This document shows, piece by piece, positions 7,658 to 17,088 of a DNA stretch of 20,947 nt. Numbering within the stretch: position 1 is the stretch's first letter; every line of letters begins with the position of its first letter. Source of the stretch: Ignavibacteria bacterium (GTDB taxonomy: Bacteria; Bacteroidota; Ignavibacteria; Ignavibacteriales; Melioribacteraceae); assembly GCA_003233295.1 (NCBI GenBank), contig QILJ01000369.1, positions 1-20,947 on the forward strand. The letters are read 5' to 3'. The translations under genes and the position numbers were made by a program. Under the pieces are notes generated by a model. The model saw only the letters and a program-made list of their open reading frames with translations, searched no databases and was not told the origin of the DNA.

Positions 7658-9211
7658 ATGAAGCCTCTTGTGTGTATATATTGTGAAGGCAGTGATTTAA
7701 AATTATCAGTTATTTCAAGAGAAAAAGAAAAATTATGTATTCATTCAATATTTACTGTTGAGCTTACAGAACTTGAATTGGGAACCAGTGCTACCGAGCA
7801 ATTAGCCGATTTCAGTAAGGAAGATATTTCTGATGGTCTTACTTTTGATTCCTTCAATGGTGGAATTGATTTGACACATCAAAAAGCAAATTCTAATGCA
7901 ACAGATGTTGAATTAATTGCTGCTTCTTTAGCTGAGTTTAATTTAAATCAAGCACAGTTCATACCTGTAGTTACTGATCCGAATGTAAACTTTCATATCT
8001 ACGAAAATTCTGACGAAAAAAACAAAAGCAACCTTCTTGATAAAATAATTAAAGATATTCTAGTAACTAAAGGTATCACGGTATTAAAAGATAATATTGA
8101 CTATATCAGTATTGATGAAAATACATATTTATGTGTGTTCATTGATAAAGAGAGTTCTTGTGTTAATCTGGTTAATTCTGTTGCGGGGTATAACGGAAAA
8201 CGTTACTATAAGATCAACTCGATTAAGAATGCAGAAATCGCTCTTGCAAATTATGTATCCAGAACAACTAAATTTTTCGCTGAAGATTATACTCTAGTTA
8301 TTTATATAGGAAAAGAGTATAGCAAATTGATCTTCCTTGAAGGACAAAATCTAAGTCATATTGGAGCTACGCTGGATATAGGCACATCAAACTTAAATAC
8401 GTATGATGTGTATTTTTCAAAAATTCTTTTAGAGATGGAAAATGGAGGAATACCGAGACTTGATAATGTTGTTCTCTGCGGGGAGGACCGTTCCGAAAAT
8501 TTGGTGCTTTCGTTTTATGGTACTTTCCCAGAAGCAAACGTTACTAAATTAAAATTCGATCTATTTGATTTAGCCGACCTCGAAGAAGACGATCAAAATA
8601 ATATTTCAACTTATTCTGTACCGATTGCCGCTGCTTATGAACACTATGCAGAGGAGGATAAGGAACTGAAAGGAATAAATATTCTCCCTCGTTATATTAT
8701 TGAAAATCAGAAATTCTTACAGTTCGGCTGGCATAGTTTTGTAGTACTGCCATTCCTATTTATCGCCACATTTTTATTCACATATCTGATCTTATCAAAT
8801 AATATGAATATGGTTAATCTTGATAAAGAAATTCAGAGGATGAAAGAATTAGAAATTCAAAATCAAGAGATAATTGCTAAAATTGAGCCTCTTGAAAGTA
8901 GAATAGCCAATTTTGATAATACACAGGCAATTTTGGACTCGGCAATGAGCGGTACGGAAGTGTGGGGTAAAACATTAGAAAAGGTTGCTAATTTTGTTGA
9001 ACGAAGAAGAAATTTCTGGGTTTCAAATATTGAAACCAAAAATCTTGAAGATCTTACTCTGAGAGGATACTCTCTCTCGAGAACAGTATTAACAGAGTTT
9101 GCTGAATATAATAATTCGTCAATATTGCAGAATGTATTGTATGAACCATTACGCGAGAAAAATGCTTTTGCGTATATTATGAATTTTAAATTGCAGAAGA
9201 ATGAACAATGA
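7658..9211 (+). CDS. PilM-PilN fusion (GspL-like) assembly protein
   Basis: A 517-residue protein starting 3 nt after the PilT-like gene. The first ~340 residues resemble a divergent actin-like (PilM / cytoplasmic GspL) domain, with a beta-strand plus GxxxxxxIF segment followed by LDIGTSN about two thirds of the way through. A single membrane helix follows (361-379), then a coiled coil (about 382-413) and a small periplasmic domain like PilN (to 517). In most pili PilM and PilN are separate proteins joined by a short conserved PilN tail; here one chain carries both, as in GspL of type II secretion. It should link the cytoplasmic motors to the periplasmic PilO/P ring. Its last four bases overlap the next start (ATGA), indicating translational coupling. 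Domain assignment is by architecture, since sequence identity is low. Confidence 0.72.
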   Translation: MKPLVCIYCEGSDLKLSVISREKEKLCIHSIFTVELTELELGTSATEQLADFSKEDISDGLTFDSFNGGIDLTHQKANSNATDVELIAASLAEFNLNQAQFIPVVTDPNVNFHIYENSDEKNKSNLLDKIIKDILVTKGITVLKDNIDYISIDENTYLCVFIDKESSCVNLVNSVAGYNGKRYYKINSIKNAEIALANYVSRTTKFFAEDYTLVIYIGKEYSKLIFLEGQNLSHIGATLDIGTSNLNTYDVYFSKILLEMENGGIPRLDNVVLCGEDRSENLVLSFYGTFPEANVTKLKFDLFDLADLEEDDQNNISTYSVPIAAAYEHYAEEDKELKGINILPRYIIENQKFLQFGWHSFVVLPFLFIATFLFTYLILSNNMNMVNLDKEIQRMKELEIQNQEIIAKIEPLESRIANFDNTQAILDSAMSGTEVWGKTLEKVANFVERRRNFWVSNIETKNLEDLTLRGYSLSRTVLTEFAEYNNSSILQNVLYEPLREKNAFAYIMNFKLQKNEQ

Positions 9212-10101
9212 ACCGAAAACTTAAAAACACATTAGTTTTAATTGCTATATTTCTGTTGATTATAATAGGAGGCAGTATTTTTAGTTTTGTTATCCAAAAA
9301 AGCAAGATAGACAATAAAAAGAAAGAATTAAATAGTCTAAATGCCAATACGACGAATACTGAAGAGCTTATGGCTAAGTTTGATAACTTAAAAAGAAGAG
9401 CTGCCGAACTGGATTCGATATTATCATTGCGGAAATTTAATATTCCGGTTAATGTTTCTCAATCCGATTTTTATGATTTTGTAAATAAAATCAGTTACAA
9501 TTTTGCCCCGGATTCATATGTTAATATTGAGTATGTCGAACTTATCAATCAAAAGCATTATAACTATTACACTTATAAGCTATCAGGAACGGCATATTTT
9601 AATGATGTCTATAAATTAATTTATGCAATTGAGCAAAGCAAATCTTTAAAAAAGATACTTACATGTAATTTCACAAACTTCGTAAGTGTTGATGATGATG
9701 GCTTACCTCATTACTATGTTAACTATACGTTTAAAGTAGCGGTATATTTTTCTTCCAATGATCAGTTTGCGTCTTCGGTTACAAAGGAGAATAAATTAAT
9801 ACCGAACCCTATTTACGATATTTTCTATCCCCTGATAAGAAATGAGATACCTCCTAATTTAGATAATTTATTGGATGTTCAGTCGGCACAATTGTTAGCT
9901 TTAATACCGGAAGGTGCCTTCATCTCGGATTCAAAAGGTGTTACATATTTACTCTGGGAAGGAGATCAGGTTTATCTAGGGTATCTAACAGAAATTGACT
10001 ATGACAAAAATGAAGTTCACTTTGTGTTAAACAAAGGTGGTATTATAGAAAAAGTAACTTTAACATTAGATAATGAAAACAGTGATAAAAAGAATAATTG
10101 A
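9208..10101 (+). CDS. PilO-PilP-like fusion, inner-membrane alignment protein
   Basis: A 297-residue bitopic protein with an N-terminal membrane helix (about 8-29), a coiled coil (about 33-75), and a ferredoxin-like PilO-type domain (about 80-190). A C-terminal part (about 228-292) has the pattern EGDQVYLGYLTEIDYD...VHFVLNKGGIIEKVTL. That last module resembles the homology-region fold of PilP/GspC, which in other systems contacts the secretin N0 domain. No separate pilP lipoprotein gene is present between here and the secretin, so the fusion would replace it. It overlaps the PilMN gene by 4 nt and ends immediately before the secretin start. PilO identity is inferred from position and architecture; the C-terminal match is the more convincing part. 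Confidence 0.7.
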   Translation: MNRKLKNTLVLIAIFLLIIIGGSIFSFVIQKSKIDNKKKELNSLNANTTNTEELMAKFDNLKRRAAELDSILSLRKFNIPVNVSQSDFYDFVNKISYNFAPDSYVNIEYVELINQKHYNYYTYKLSGTAYFNDVYKLIYAIEQSKSLKKILTCNFTNFVSVDDDGLPHYYVNYTFKVAVYFSSNDQFASSVTKENKLIPNPIYDIFYPLIRNEIPPNLDNLLDVQSAQLLALIPEGAFISDSKGVTYLLWEGDQVYLGYLTEIDYDKNEVHFVLNKGGIIEKVTLTLDNENSDKKNN

Positions 10102-11394
10102 GTGAATAAAATGAAAACAACATTAGCATTACTAATATCGTTTCTATTTACAATTCCAATCTTTGGTCAAAAGAATTTGGAAAAACGGATGAAACAATAC
10201 GTCAATCCCGAGGAGATTGTTACACTTGCTGAAAATATCCCGTTCGATAAAGCTATCGAAGTTCTGAGCAAAGTGAGTCAAAAAACAACAGGTAAAGAAA
10301 TCATACTTACAAGCGATTATACCGATCCGATTGGAATTGAAATAACCAAGCTGCCGTTCAAAAGAGCGCTTAATATAATTACTCAGTATCACGATATGGT
10401 TTACGAGGAAACAGCTGATAACATTGTTGTCAAACCCGAAACTCAAGCGAAGGAAAAATTGGGTGAAGATATTTATGCAGACGTAGACTCTCGTGAAATT
10501 AAGATATCTGCCCTCTTTTTTGAAGCCAATATTACCGAAATGAAGGAAAGAGGAGTCAATTGGGAACTCTTATTACAAAAGACGGGGCTAGCTTTTGGTG
10601 CAAATTTAAAAAGTTTTACTACGAAAAATGAAAATCAAAATCAAAATACTACACAACAGGTAGACCCACTTGAGTTTACATTAGATAATGCGACAGACTT
10701 TAATATGGGTGATTTCAGCGGTAATATTGTCGGTGCTTTTAAATTTTTTGAATCTAACGGACTTGGTGAACTAATTGCACGTCCATCCATCACTGTACGA
10801 GACAAGGCTAAAGGAAGAATACAAATTGGGGAGGACATCTCAATAAAAGAACGTGACTTTTCCGGAAATCTGATCGATCGATTCTATTCGACCGGTACAA
10901 TTGTAGAAGTTACTCCATATATCTATAAGGAAGACGGTGTTGACTATGTTATGCTGAAACTACAGGCAGAAAGAAGTTCTGCCGAACCTGGTGAGATTTC
11001 AACTACGATCAGGAAAACCGTTGCAAATACAGAAGTACTGATGCTCAACGGGGAAGAAACTATTATTGGTGGTTTATTCACTCATAACGAAGTAACATCT
11101 AGAACAGGAATTCCATTCTTGAAGGATCTTCCGTGGTGGGTATTCGGAATAAAATATTTAACTGGTTCAGATAAAACTGAAATACTTAAACGGGAAATTA
11201 TAATTTTGATAAAGATTGATATGCTTCCTACGCTTAAAGAAAGAGTTGCTCAAAAGAAAACCGATTTGATCAAAGAAGAAATACTTAGGAATAGAGGGTA
11301 TTTAGATCAAGTGACTAAGCAAAAGCTTGAAGCACACAGAAAAGCTGATGAAAACACAGCGAAGTTATTGTCTAAAGATGGCGAAGGGGAATAG
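10102..11394 (+). CDS. pilQ: Short secretin, PilQ/GspD family outer-membrane channel
   Basis: A 430-residue outer-membrane secretin subunit through which the fibre would exit. It has a signal peptide (hydrophobic run ending IFGQ, about residue 23) and one STN/N0-type domain (about 45-112). It then enters the secretin domain: REIKISALFFEA, RPSITVRDKAKGRIQIGE, and the secretin signature G(336)IPFLKDLPWW with a KREIIILI strand. A charged helical tail (about 378-430) may be a pilotin-type segment. It is much shorter than typical PilQ (about 600-750 residues): there are no AMIN domains and no N1-type repeats. GTG at 10102 directly follows the previous stop, but ATG at 10111 gives an equally good signal peptide and may be the true start. 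It is the last structural gene of the operon. Confidence 0.88.
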   Translation: MNKMKTTLALLISFLFTIPIFGQKNLEKRMKQYVNPEEIVTLAENIPFDKAIEVLSKVSQKTTGKEIILTSDYTDPIGIEITKLPFKRALNIITQYHDMVYEETADNIVVKPETQAKEKLGEDIYADVDSREIKISALFFEANITEMKERGVNWELLLQKTGLAFGANLKSFTTKNENQNQNTTQQVDPLEFTLDNATDFNMGDFSGNIVGAFKFFESNGLGELIARPSITVRDKAKGRIQIGEDISIKERDFSGNLIDRFYSTGTIVEVTPYIYKEDGVDYVMLKLQAERSSAEPGEISTTIRKTVANTEVLMLNGEETIIGGLFTHNEVTSRTGIPFLKDLPWWVFGIKYLTGSDKTEILKREIIILIKIDMLPTLKERVAQKKTDLIKEEILRNRGYLDQVTKQKLEAHRKADENTAKLLSKDGEGE

Positions 11395-11399
11395 TTAAA

Positions 11400-11777
11400 G
11401 TGGACTCAATTCTGATAGTTGATGATGATATAAAATTATGTGCGGCTCTGTCGGAAGACCTTAATGAAATAGGATACTACACTCATTTTGTTACTACGGC
11501 TGACGGGGCAACCAATTATCTCAATAGTTCATCGGTGGACCTCATCCTATTAGATTTGAGAATGCCTAATAAGGACGGCTTTTATGTTATCAATCATATA
11601 AATAATAGTAGTAATTATAATCCCAGAATTATTGTTCTTACTGCGAATGTTGATATCGATAGTGCAATTGAATCAGCTAAATTAGGAGTTGATGAATTTT
11701 TACGTAAGCCTTATGATTTTGATGAATTATTAATAACAGTTAAAAGGGTTTTGCAGAAAGAAGCATATGAAAATTAA
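11400..11777 (+). CDS. Single-domain response regulator receiver
   Basis: A 125-residue stand-alone receiver domain with no output domain. The acidic pocket (D8-D10), phosphoacceptor D52 in LLDLRMP, conserved T81 and K103-P104 are all present, so it should be phosphorylatable. It begins with GTG 5 nt after the secretin stop, with GAAGGGGA as a possible ribosome site, and overlaps the hybrid kinase gene by 11 nt. The kinase is therefore its likely partner. CheY-like proteins act through protein contact; given the position, a pilus motor or another relay protein is a plausible target. That target is inference only. Confidence 0.9.
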   Translation: MDSILIVDDDIKLCAALSEDLNEIGYYTHFVTTADGATNYLNSSSVDLILLDLRMPNKDGFYVINHINNSSNYNPRIIVLTANVDIDSAIESAKLGVDEFLRKPYDFDELLITVKRVLQKEAYEN

Positions 11778-14700
11778 TTTACGATTGTTACTGATCACTT
11801 TTACAGTAATAGTAATAATATCATTGTCTTCAACCTTTATTTATTATTCCACTACGACATCTTTACTAAAAAAGCAATACTCTCAAAGTTTGCTCAATGC
11901 AAAGAACGATTTTGCTTTTGAATTACAGTCAGGGATAAAAATAATCGAAGAAGAATTTTCTAGGATCATAAAAAATTCTGATGATCTTACTTCGGTATCT
12001 CTTGATTCAACCACACTGGATTTTGTATTTACTCTAAATAAAGAAAATGCAATTGATCAGAATTCATTTATATACAGTAAATTAATTCAACCGCCTGCAC
12101 TAATAAATTCTATTGAAGAGTTCATTGATATCTATCCGAATATTATTCTTCTTTATGCGAAAAATAAAAAATCAGGAAACATTTTTTATGGCAAAATAAT
12201 AAATGAAAAATATTTAGATAAATTATCGTTAAAAATTAGAGCTGAAATCGCTTTTCTGGTTGATGGACTCCCAAACCAAATTACAAATTCAGGTGCTAAT
12301 GGAACATATCTGTCTAATTTTATCAATGCAAATAAGCAGTTCAATTCCTCTAATAAAATAGATGTATATTATGAAGAGTTAAATACCGGTGATTTTTTTG
12401 CGTCAATATACAGAGCCAAAAATTTAAATGTTGCAGATGTTACATCTTCCTTTTTGATCTTTAATACTCCAACTGAACTTTACGAGTTCCGCAATACTAT
12501 CCAGATGATAATGCTGATATTTACACTTGCCGGAATATTATTATCATTAATTTTTATTTTACTATTTACAACAAAACTACGAAAGCAAATTTCGTTACTA
12601 AGTAAAACAACAAACCTAATTGCAAATGGGGAGTTGAATCATCGAGTACCTATAATTTCTAAGGATGAGCTAGGACAACTTGGAACAGCATTTAATGACA
12701 TGCTCGACAGGTTAGAAACTAAAGAGAAAATTGAGAAAAGATATCTGGATATTGTAACTATCATAAATGAAAATCCATCTTTAGATGTTCTTTCTAATTT
12801 ATTATTGGAAAAATTAATTGGTGATACTGGTTCTACCTTTGGTGCATTCTATCTGATTGATAACGATAAACTGAAACCTATATCTACATACGGCATTAGC
12901 GAAGAAACACTTAGTGCTTCTGTGGAGGCTGATCTTTATACTAAAGTAATTCAAAAACAAGAGAATGTTGAAATTGTTTTTGAAAAAGATTTCCCGTCAA
13001 TTAAAACCGGGTTATTGGAAATTAATGTTAAGTATTTGTTAATTATTCCAATTGTGTTTGATAAAAATGTAATTGCTGTAATTGAAATAGCAAGTGAGCA
13101 TGAACCTAGTGAAAATCCCAAAGAGTATTTGGAGAGCATCAAAGAACAACTTGCTATTGGCATTAATAATACTGCTTCACTTGAACAGCTTAAGAATCTC
13201 GTTAATGAACTTAAAGTCCTGAACGAACAATACCAGCAGCAGAATGAAAAAATTGTTGAGCAAAACAAAGAGTTAAAAAAACTTCACAAAGATCTGCAGG
13301 AAAAAGCTGAAGAGTTAGAAGAGCAAAGAAAAAAAGCCGTTGAGTTGACACATGTAAAATCACAGTTCTTAGCAAATATGTCTCATGAACTTAGAACTCC
13401 TCTTAATTCGATTATAGGATTAACGGAATTGATATCTGAGGATTCCACAACATTTCCAAAGACAAAAGACAGACTTAAGATCGTTTTACGTAATGGTAAA
13501 AAGCTCCTTGCAATGATTAATAATATACTAGAGTTTTCTAAAATAGAGTCGGGAAAATTTGAAATTACAAAAAGTGATTTTATTATCAGTGAATTTTTAA
13601 ATGACATCTTCCTTGCAATGGAACCTCTGGTAGCCGAGAAGGAACTCCAGCTTTCGATTGTTTATGCAAGCGATAATGATTTAATGGTAAATACTGATAA
13701 GCATAAATTAGAACAAATAATTCTTAATCTTGTGATCAATGCAATAAAGTTTACTGAAGTTGGCGGTATAAAGATCAATATTGATGTAGTTGAAGATAAA
13801 GCTTTAAAGATTGATATTATTGATACCGGTATCGGGATTTCGGATGAAAATAAAAAACTGATCTTCGAAGAATTTAAACAAGTTGATTTAACCAGAACCC
13901 GGAAATATCAAGGCGCTGGTTTGGGCTTAGCAATATGCAGAAAGTATATCGAATTACTTGACGGTACAATATCTGTTCAGAGCAATGAATTCAAAGGAAC
14001 TACATTTACATTGTTATTACCAAATGTTATTCTTGATAAACTGCCCCTACTCGAAAAGTATAAATATTCAACAAGTGATTTGAATAAACAAGGTAATCGA
14101 AAAAAACTTCTGCTTATTCATGGTGATGCTCAAAATAAGATTGCAATTGAAAATTATTTTGAAAAAAGCGAGTATGATGTAATTCAAAGCAAACCGAATT
14201 TAGAAGTAATCGATCAATTGGGGAATGTTGCGTTAGACGGTATTATAATAAATGCAACAAATATAACCAACGTCTATTGGGATATACTTTATGAATTGAA
14301 GAAAAATCAATTGACAACAGATATCCCTTTGAGTCTTATTTCTATACAGCCTGATAGTAATAAATTATATTTATTTGAAGCTTTTGAAATAATCATTGGA
14401 CCGAGGAATATTGAGAAGTTGAAATATTGCCTAGACCTTGTAAAGCTCAATAATAACAGCGGTAAAAAGATTTTGTGGCTTGGAGAAGATTCAGAAGAAA
14501 GAGAAAATCTTGTTCAACAGATGAGAAGCTTCGCTAATATTTCTCTTACTTCCGAAATAGGAAATATCAGTGAAGATATTGATGAAATTAAACCTGATGT
14601 TTTAATCGTTGATACTATTATTAAAAATGAAACCACATTAAAATTAATTTCTTACTTACAGCAGTCCTATAAAATCCCAATTATTGCAACAATACATGAA

Positions 14701-15297
14701 AGCATTGATGAATTAGATAAGCAAAGACTAATCGGCGCTGTAAACACAATGGTTATGGACTTTGGTAAGAGTCCGGAAGAGGTCTTCAAAACGATCGATA
14801 GAAAATTTTCTTTGATGAAAAAATTGAAAAAAAGCATTAGTTTCCCTATTGAAAATAAGAGTCTTAGTGAAAACAGGGAAACTATTCCACCAGTACCTAT
14901 ATCAGAACCGGAAGAAAATAATTTTCATATATTGGTTGTTGATGATGATAAGGACACTCTTTTTACAGTTGGAGAAATCGTAAAGAATATCGGCTGTTCA
15001 ATTTCTTTTGCTAATAACGGAGCAGAGTGTTTAACACAATTGAAAACTATTACTCCTGATCTTATATTACTTGATATAATGATGCCCGTTTTAGATGGAT
15101 TTGAAACCATCAAAAAAATTCGTTCCGATAAAGAAACAAAAGACTTAACGGTTTATGCAATGACAGCACAAGCAATGTTAGATGATTTTGATATTATTAA
15201 AAAAAGCGGCTTTAATGATTTAATAACTAAACCTATTGATACTTCAACTTTGTCATTTAAGATTCAGCAGCGTATTCAGCAAATATTAAAACAGTAA
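11767..15297 (+). CDS. Membrane hybrid histidine kinase with three receiver-like domains
   Basis: A 1176-residue sensor kinase. In order: membrane helix (about 5-27), periplasmic sensor region of ~215 residues with no motif I recognise, and a second helix (245-267). HAMP follows (about 268-320), then a GAF-like domain (about 336-471), a Gln/Glu/Lys-rich coiled coil (about 475-530) and HisKA with H540 in SHELRTPLN. HATPase follows, with N654/N658 in the N box and DTGIGI and GAGLGLAI further on. Three receiver-like domains end the protein. The first (about 778-895) has NAT where the phospho-Asp should be. The second (about 899-1015) keeps D949 and an acidic pair but is otherwise divergent. The third (about 1053-1172) is canonical, with D1103 in LLDIMMP. 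It is coupled by overlap to the receiver gene upstream and lies 4 nt before the next regulator, so the three genes probably form one relay. Confidence 0.92.
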   Translation: MKINLRLLLITFTVIVIISLSSTFIYYSTTTSLLKKQYSQSLLNAKNDFAFELQSGIKIIEEEFSRIIKNSDDLTSVSLDSTTLDFVFTLNKENAIDQNSFIYSKLIQPPALINSIEEFIDIYPNIILLYAKNKKSGNIFYGKIINEKYLDKLSLKIRAEIAFLVDGLPNQITNSGANGTYLSNFINANKQFNSSNKIDVYYEELNTGDFFASIYRAKNLNVADVTSSFLIFNTPTELYEFRNTIQMIMLIFTLAGILLSLIFILLFTTKLRKQISLLSKTTNLIANGELNHRVPIISKDELGQLGTAFNDMLDRLETKEKIEKRYLDIVTIINENPSLDVLSNLLLEKLIGDTGSTFGAFYLIDNDKLKPISTYGISEETLSASVEADLYTKVIQKQENVEIVFEKDFPSIKTGLLEINVKYLLIIPIVFDKNVIAVIEIASEHEPSENPKEYLESIKEQLAIGINNTASLEQLKNLVNELKVLNEQYQQQNEKIVEQNKELKKLHKDLQEKAEELEEQRKKAVELTHVKSQFLANMSHELRTPLNSIIGLTELISEDSTTFPKTKDRLKIVLRNGKKLLAMINNILEFSKIESGKFEITKSDFIISEFLNDIFLAMEPLVAEKELQLSIVYASDNDLMVNTDKHKLEQIILNLVINAIKFTEVGGIKINIDVVEDKALKIDIIDTGIGISDENKKLIFEEFKQVDLTRTRKYQGAGLGLAICRKYIELLDGTISVQSNEFKGTTFTLLLPNVILDKLPLLEKYKYSTSDLNKQGNRKKLLLIHGDAQNKIAIENYFEKSEYDVIQSKPNLEVIDQLGNVALDGIIINATNITNVYWDILYELKKNQLTTDIPLSLISIQPDSNKLYLFEAFEIIIGPRNIEKLKYCLDLVKLNNNSGKKILWLGEDSEERENLVQQMRSFANISLTSEIGNISEDIDEIKPDVLIVDTIIKNETTLKLISYLQQSYKIPIIATIHESIDELDKQRLIGAVNTMVMDFGKSPEEVFKTIDRKFSLMKKLKKSISFPIENKSLSENRETIPPVPISEPEENNFHILVVDDDKDTLFTVGEIVKNIGCSISFANNGAECLTQLKTITPDLILLDIMMPVLDGFETIKKIRSDKETKDLTVYAMTAQAMLDDFDIIKKSGFNDLITKPIDTSTLSFKIQQRIQQILKQ

Positions 15298-15301
15298 CAA
15301 T

Positions 15302-16015
15302 ATGAAAAAAATATTAGTAGTTGACGATCAGAAAGATAATGTATTTGTTCTGCAGGAAAGACTATCGAGAGAAGGGTTTGAAGTATTAGCCGCATATGAT
15401 GGGCCCACTTGCTTAACTATGGCACAAGAAGAGAACCCCGATCTTATTCTGCTTGATGTGATGATGCCGGGTATGTCGGGATTTGAAGTTTGCAGAAAGC
15501 TTACATCATCGGAAGATACTAAATTAATACCGGTTGTTTTGCTTACGGCTTTGACCGAGGCTGAAGATCTAAAGGAAGGTTTTGGAGCCGGCGCTTTTGA
15601 CTATATTAAAAAGCCGTTTAACAGAGTTGAACTTATTGCACGCATTAAATCTGCGCTTAGTTTCAGAGAATCTCAAAAGGTAATGCTGGAAATAGAAAAA
15701 GTTCAAACATATGCTGCTACTGTAATCACTGCTAATCATGAAATTAAACAACCGCTGACACTCATCAATCTTTCGACAGCTGCAATAAACAGAGAACTGC
15801 GTAAAGATGAATTATCAAAAGATGTTGTTCAAAAAAGAGTGACATTTATTGAAGAGGCAACAAAAGAAATTATTTCTGTTCTGCAGAAGTTAAGCTCAAT
15901 AAAAGTTCCTGTACTCACTAATTGGGTAAACGATTTGAAAGTTGTTGATCTTTCGAAGGCAAAACATGAAGCTGATAAATTAGAAGGTAGCGTTCCTGAT
16001 CAATTCAATCATTAA
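15302..16015 (+). CDS. Response regulator with a C-terminal histidine-phosphoacceptor (DHp) domain, no ATPase
   Basis: A 237-residue protein. Residues 1-120 are a canonical receiver with D52 in LLDVMMPG. After a helix, residues about 133-200 form a HisKA-like two-helix segment containing H146 in NHEIKQPLTLI, very similar to the H box of HPK4-type kinases. It stops there: no N, G1 or G2 boxes follow, so it cannot bind ATP as a kinase. The remaining ~35 residues are a charged tail. Possible roles are a phosphotransfer intermediate, a phosphatase, or a receiver-controlled dimeric substrate for a nearby kinase. It could also be a kinase that lost its ATPase domain. Its 3' end overlaps the opposite-strand kinase gene by 36 nt, consistent with truncation by that junction. 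Confidence 0.85.
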   Translation: MKKILVVDDQKDNVFVLQERLSREGFEVLAAYDGPTCLTMAQEENPDLILLDVMMPGMSGFEVCRKLTSSEDTKLIPVVLLTALTEAEDLKEGFGAGAFDYIKKPFNRVELIARIKSALSFRESQKVMLEIEKVQTYAATVITANHEIKQPLTLINLSTAAINRELRKDELSKDVVQKRVTFIEEATKEIISVLQKLSSIKVPVLTNWVNDLKVVDLSKAKHEADKLEGSVPDQFNH

Positions 16016-17086
16016 ATCGAAGTCATAAGGTTTTTTAATTATTTTGTTTATGCCTAGCTTTTTAAATTTCTTTTCGTCTGCTTCCTGAAGTCCGGTCGTA
16101 AGTATTATGGGAATAGCCTTATTCTTTTTTCTAATATTTTTTACTACTTCCAGTCCATCCACAATAGGCATAAATTTATCAATGATCATCAAATCAATAT
16201 CATCATTTTCATCAAACTGCTGAATAGCTAGTTCCCCGTTTGCTGCACAGACTGTTTCATAATCATACGATTCAAGAAGGTAACAAATTGATTCAAGAAT
16301 TGGAGCTTCATCTTCGGCAATAAGAATTTTTTTGATCTTTTCTTTATTTGTTTTCTTCTTTAATGATTTAACAGCAGGAAGTGTGATTATGAATTCTGTA
16401 CCTTTATCTACTTTGCTTTTTATACTAATCTCTCCATCATGAATTTCAATAATATTTTTAACAATGGATAGCCCTAAGCCAGAAACTACCTTTTTCTGTT
16501 TGGTGCTGTATCCTTCAGTAAAAATGGACTTCAACGATTCTTCACTAATACCGCAGCCAGTATCTTTAATTGAAATAACAATACTTGGTTCTTTCTTTCT
16601 TGAAGAGACATTCCTTGCTTTAATTGTTATTTTACCGTTAGCTTCAATAGATTCAACTGCATTAAGGGCAAGATTTAACAAAGCTCTATATAAATCAGAG
16701 TAAAACCCGTTAACTTTATATAAGTTTTTAATAACGCTAACATTGAGATCAACATTATCACCGAGTGAGCCTCTGAGAGTTCTGATAACATCATTGATTA
16801 AATCATTGATGTTTATACGACGTTTAATTCGCTCGCCAATACCTTCGGATACGAGCAGCTCCTCAATTAGTTCCGTTGCTCTAATGGAATTTGTTTCAAT
16901 ATTTGTAAGGTACTTTTGAATTTTGTCTTTCGGCTTAATTAATTGCTTGATAGCGGCAATAGAATTATTACTGCTGGTTAGTATATTATTAAGATCGTGA
17001 GCGGCTTGTCTAATTCTGGTATTTAAAGATATAATCTCGTTTTCTTTCGATTTTAAAGAGGAAGTTTCTTTTTTGCTTTTAGTCAT
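15980..17086 (-). CDS. Soluble hybrid histidine kinase (DHp, HATPase, receiver)
   Basis: A 368-residue cytoplasmic kinase with no membrane segment. It has a short charged N-terminus, a DHp domain with H30 in AAHDLNNIL (about 20-80), and HATPase with N142, DTGCGI (175-180) and GLGLSI (203-208). A C-terminal receiver (about 254-366) has phospho-Asp D303 in IIDKFMP and a KKP lysine. There is no input domain, so it must sense through a partner, perhaps one of the adjacent receivers. It starts 2 nt after the stop of the sigma-54 activator gene (17089-18435), so the two are co-transcribed and form a probable NtrB/NtrC-like pair. Its 3' end overlaps the convergent REC-DHp gene. Confidence 0.9.
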   Translation of the reverse strand: MTKSKKETSSLKSKENEIISLNTRIRQAAHDLNNILTSSNNSIAAIKQLIKPKDKIQKYLTNIETNSIRATELIEELLVSEGIGERIKRRININDLINDVIRTLRGSLGDNVDLNVSVIKNLYKVNGFYSDLYRALLNLALNAVESIEANGKITIKARNVSSRKKEPSIVISIKDTGCGISEESLKSIFTEGYSTKQKKVVSGLGLSIVKNIIEIHDGEISIKSKVDKGTEFIITLPAVKSLKKKTNKEKIKKILIAEDEAPILESICYLLESYDYETVCAANGELAIQQFDENDDIDLMIIDKFMPIVDGLEVVKNIRKKNKAIPIILTTGLQEADEKKFKKLGINKIIKKPYDFDLMIELIRNATF

Positions 17087-17088
17087 TA

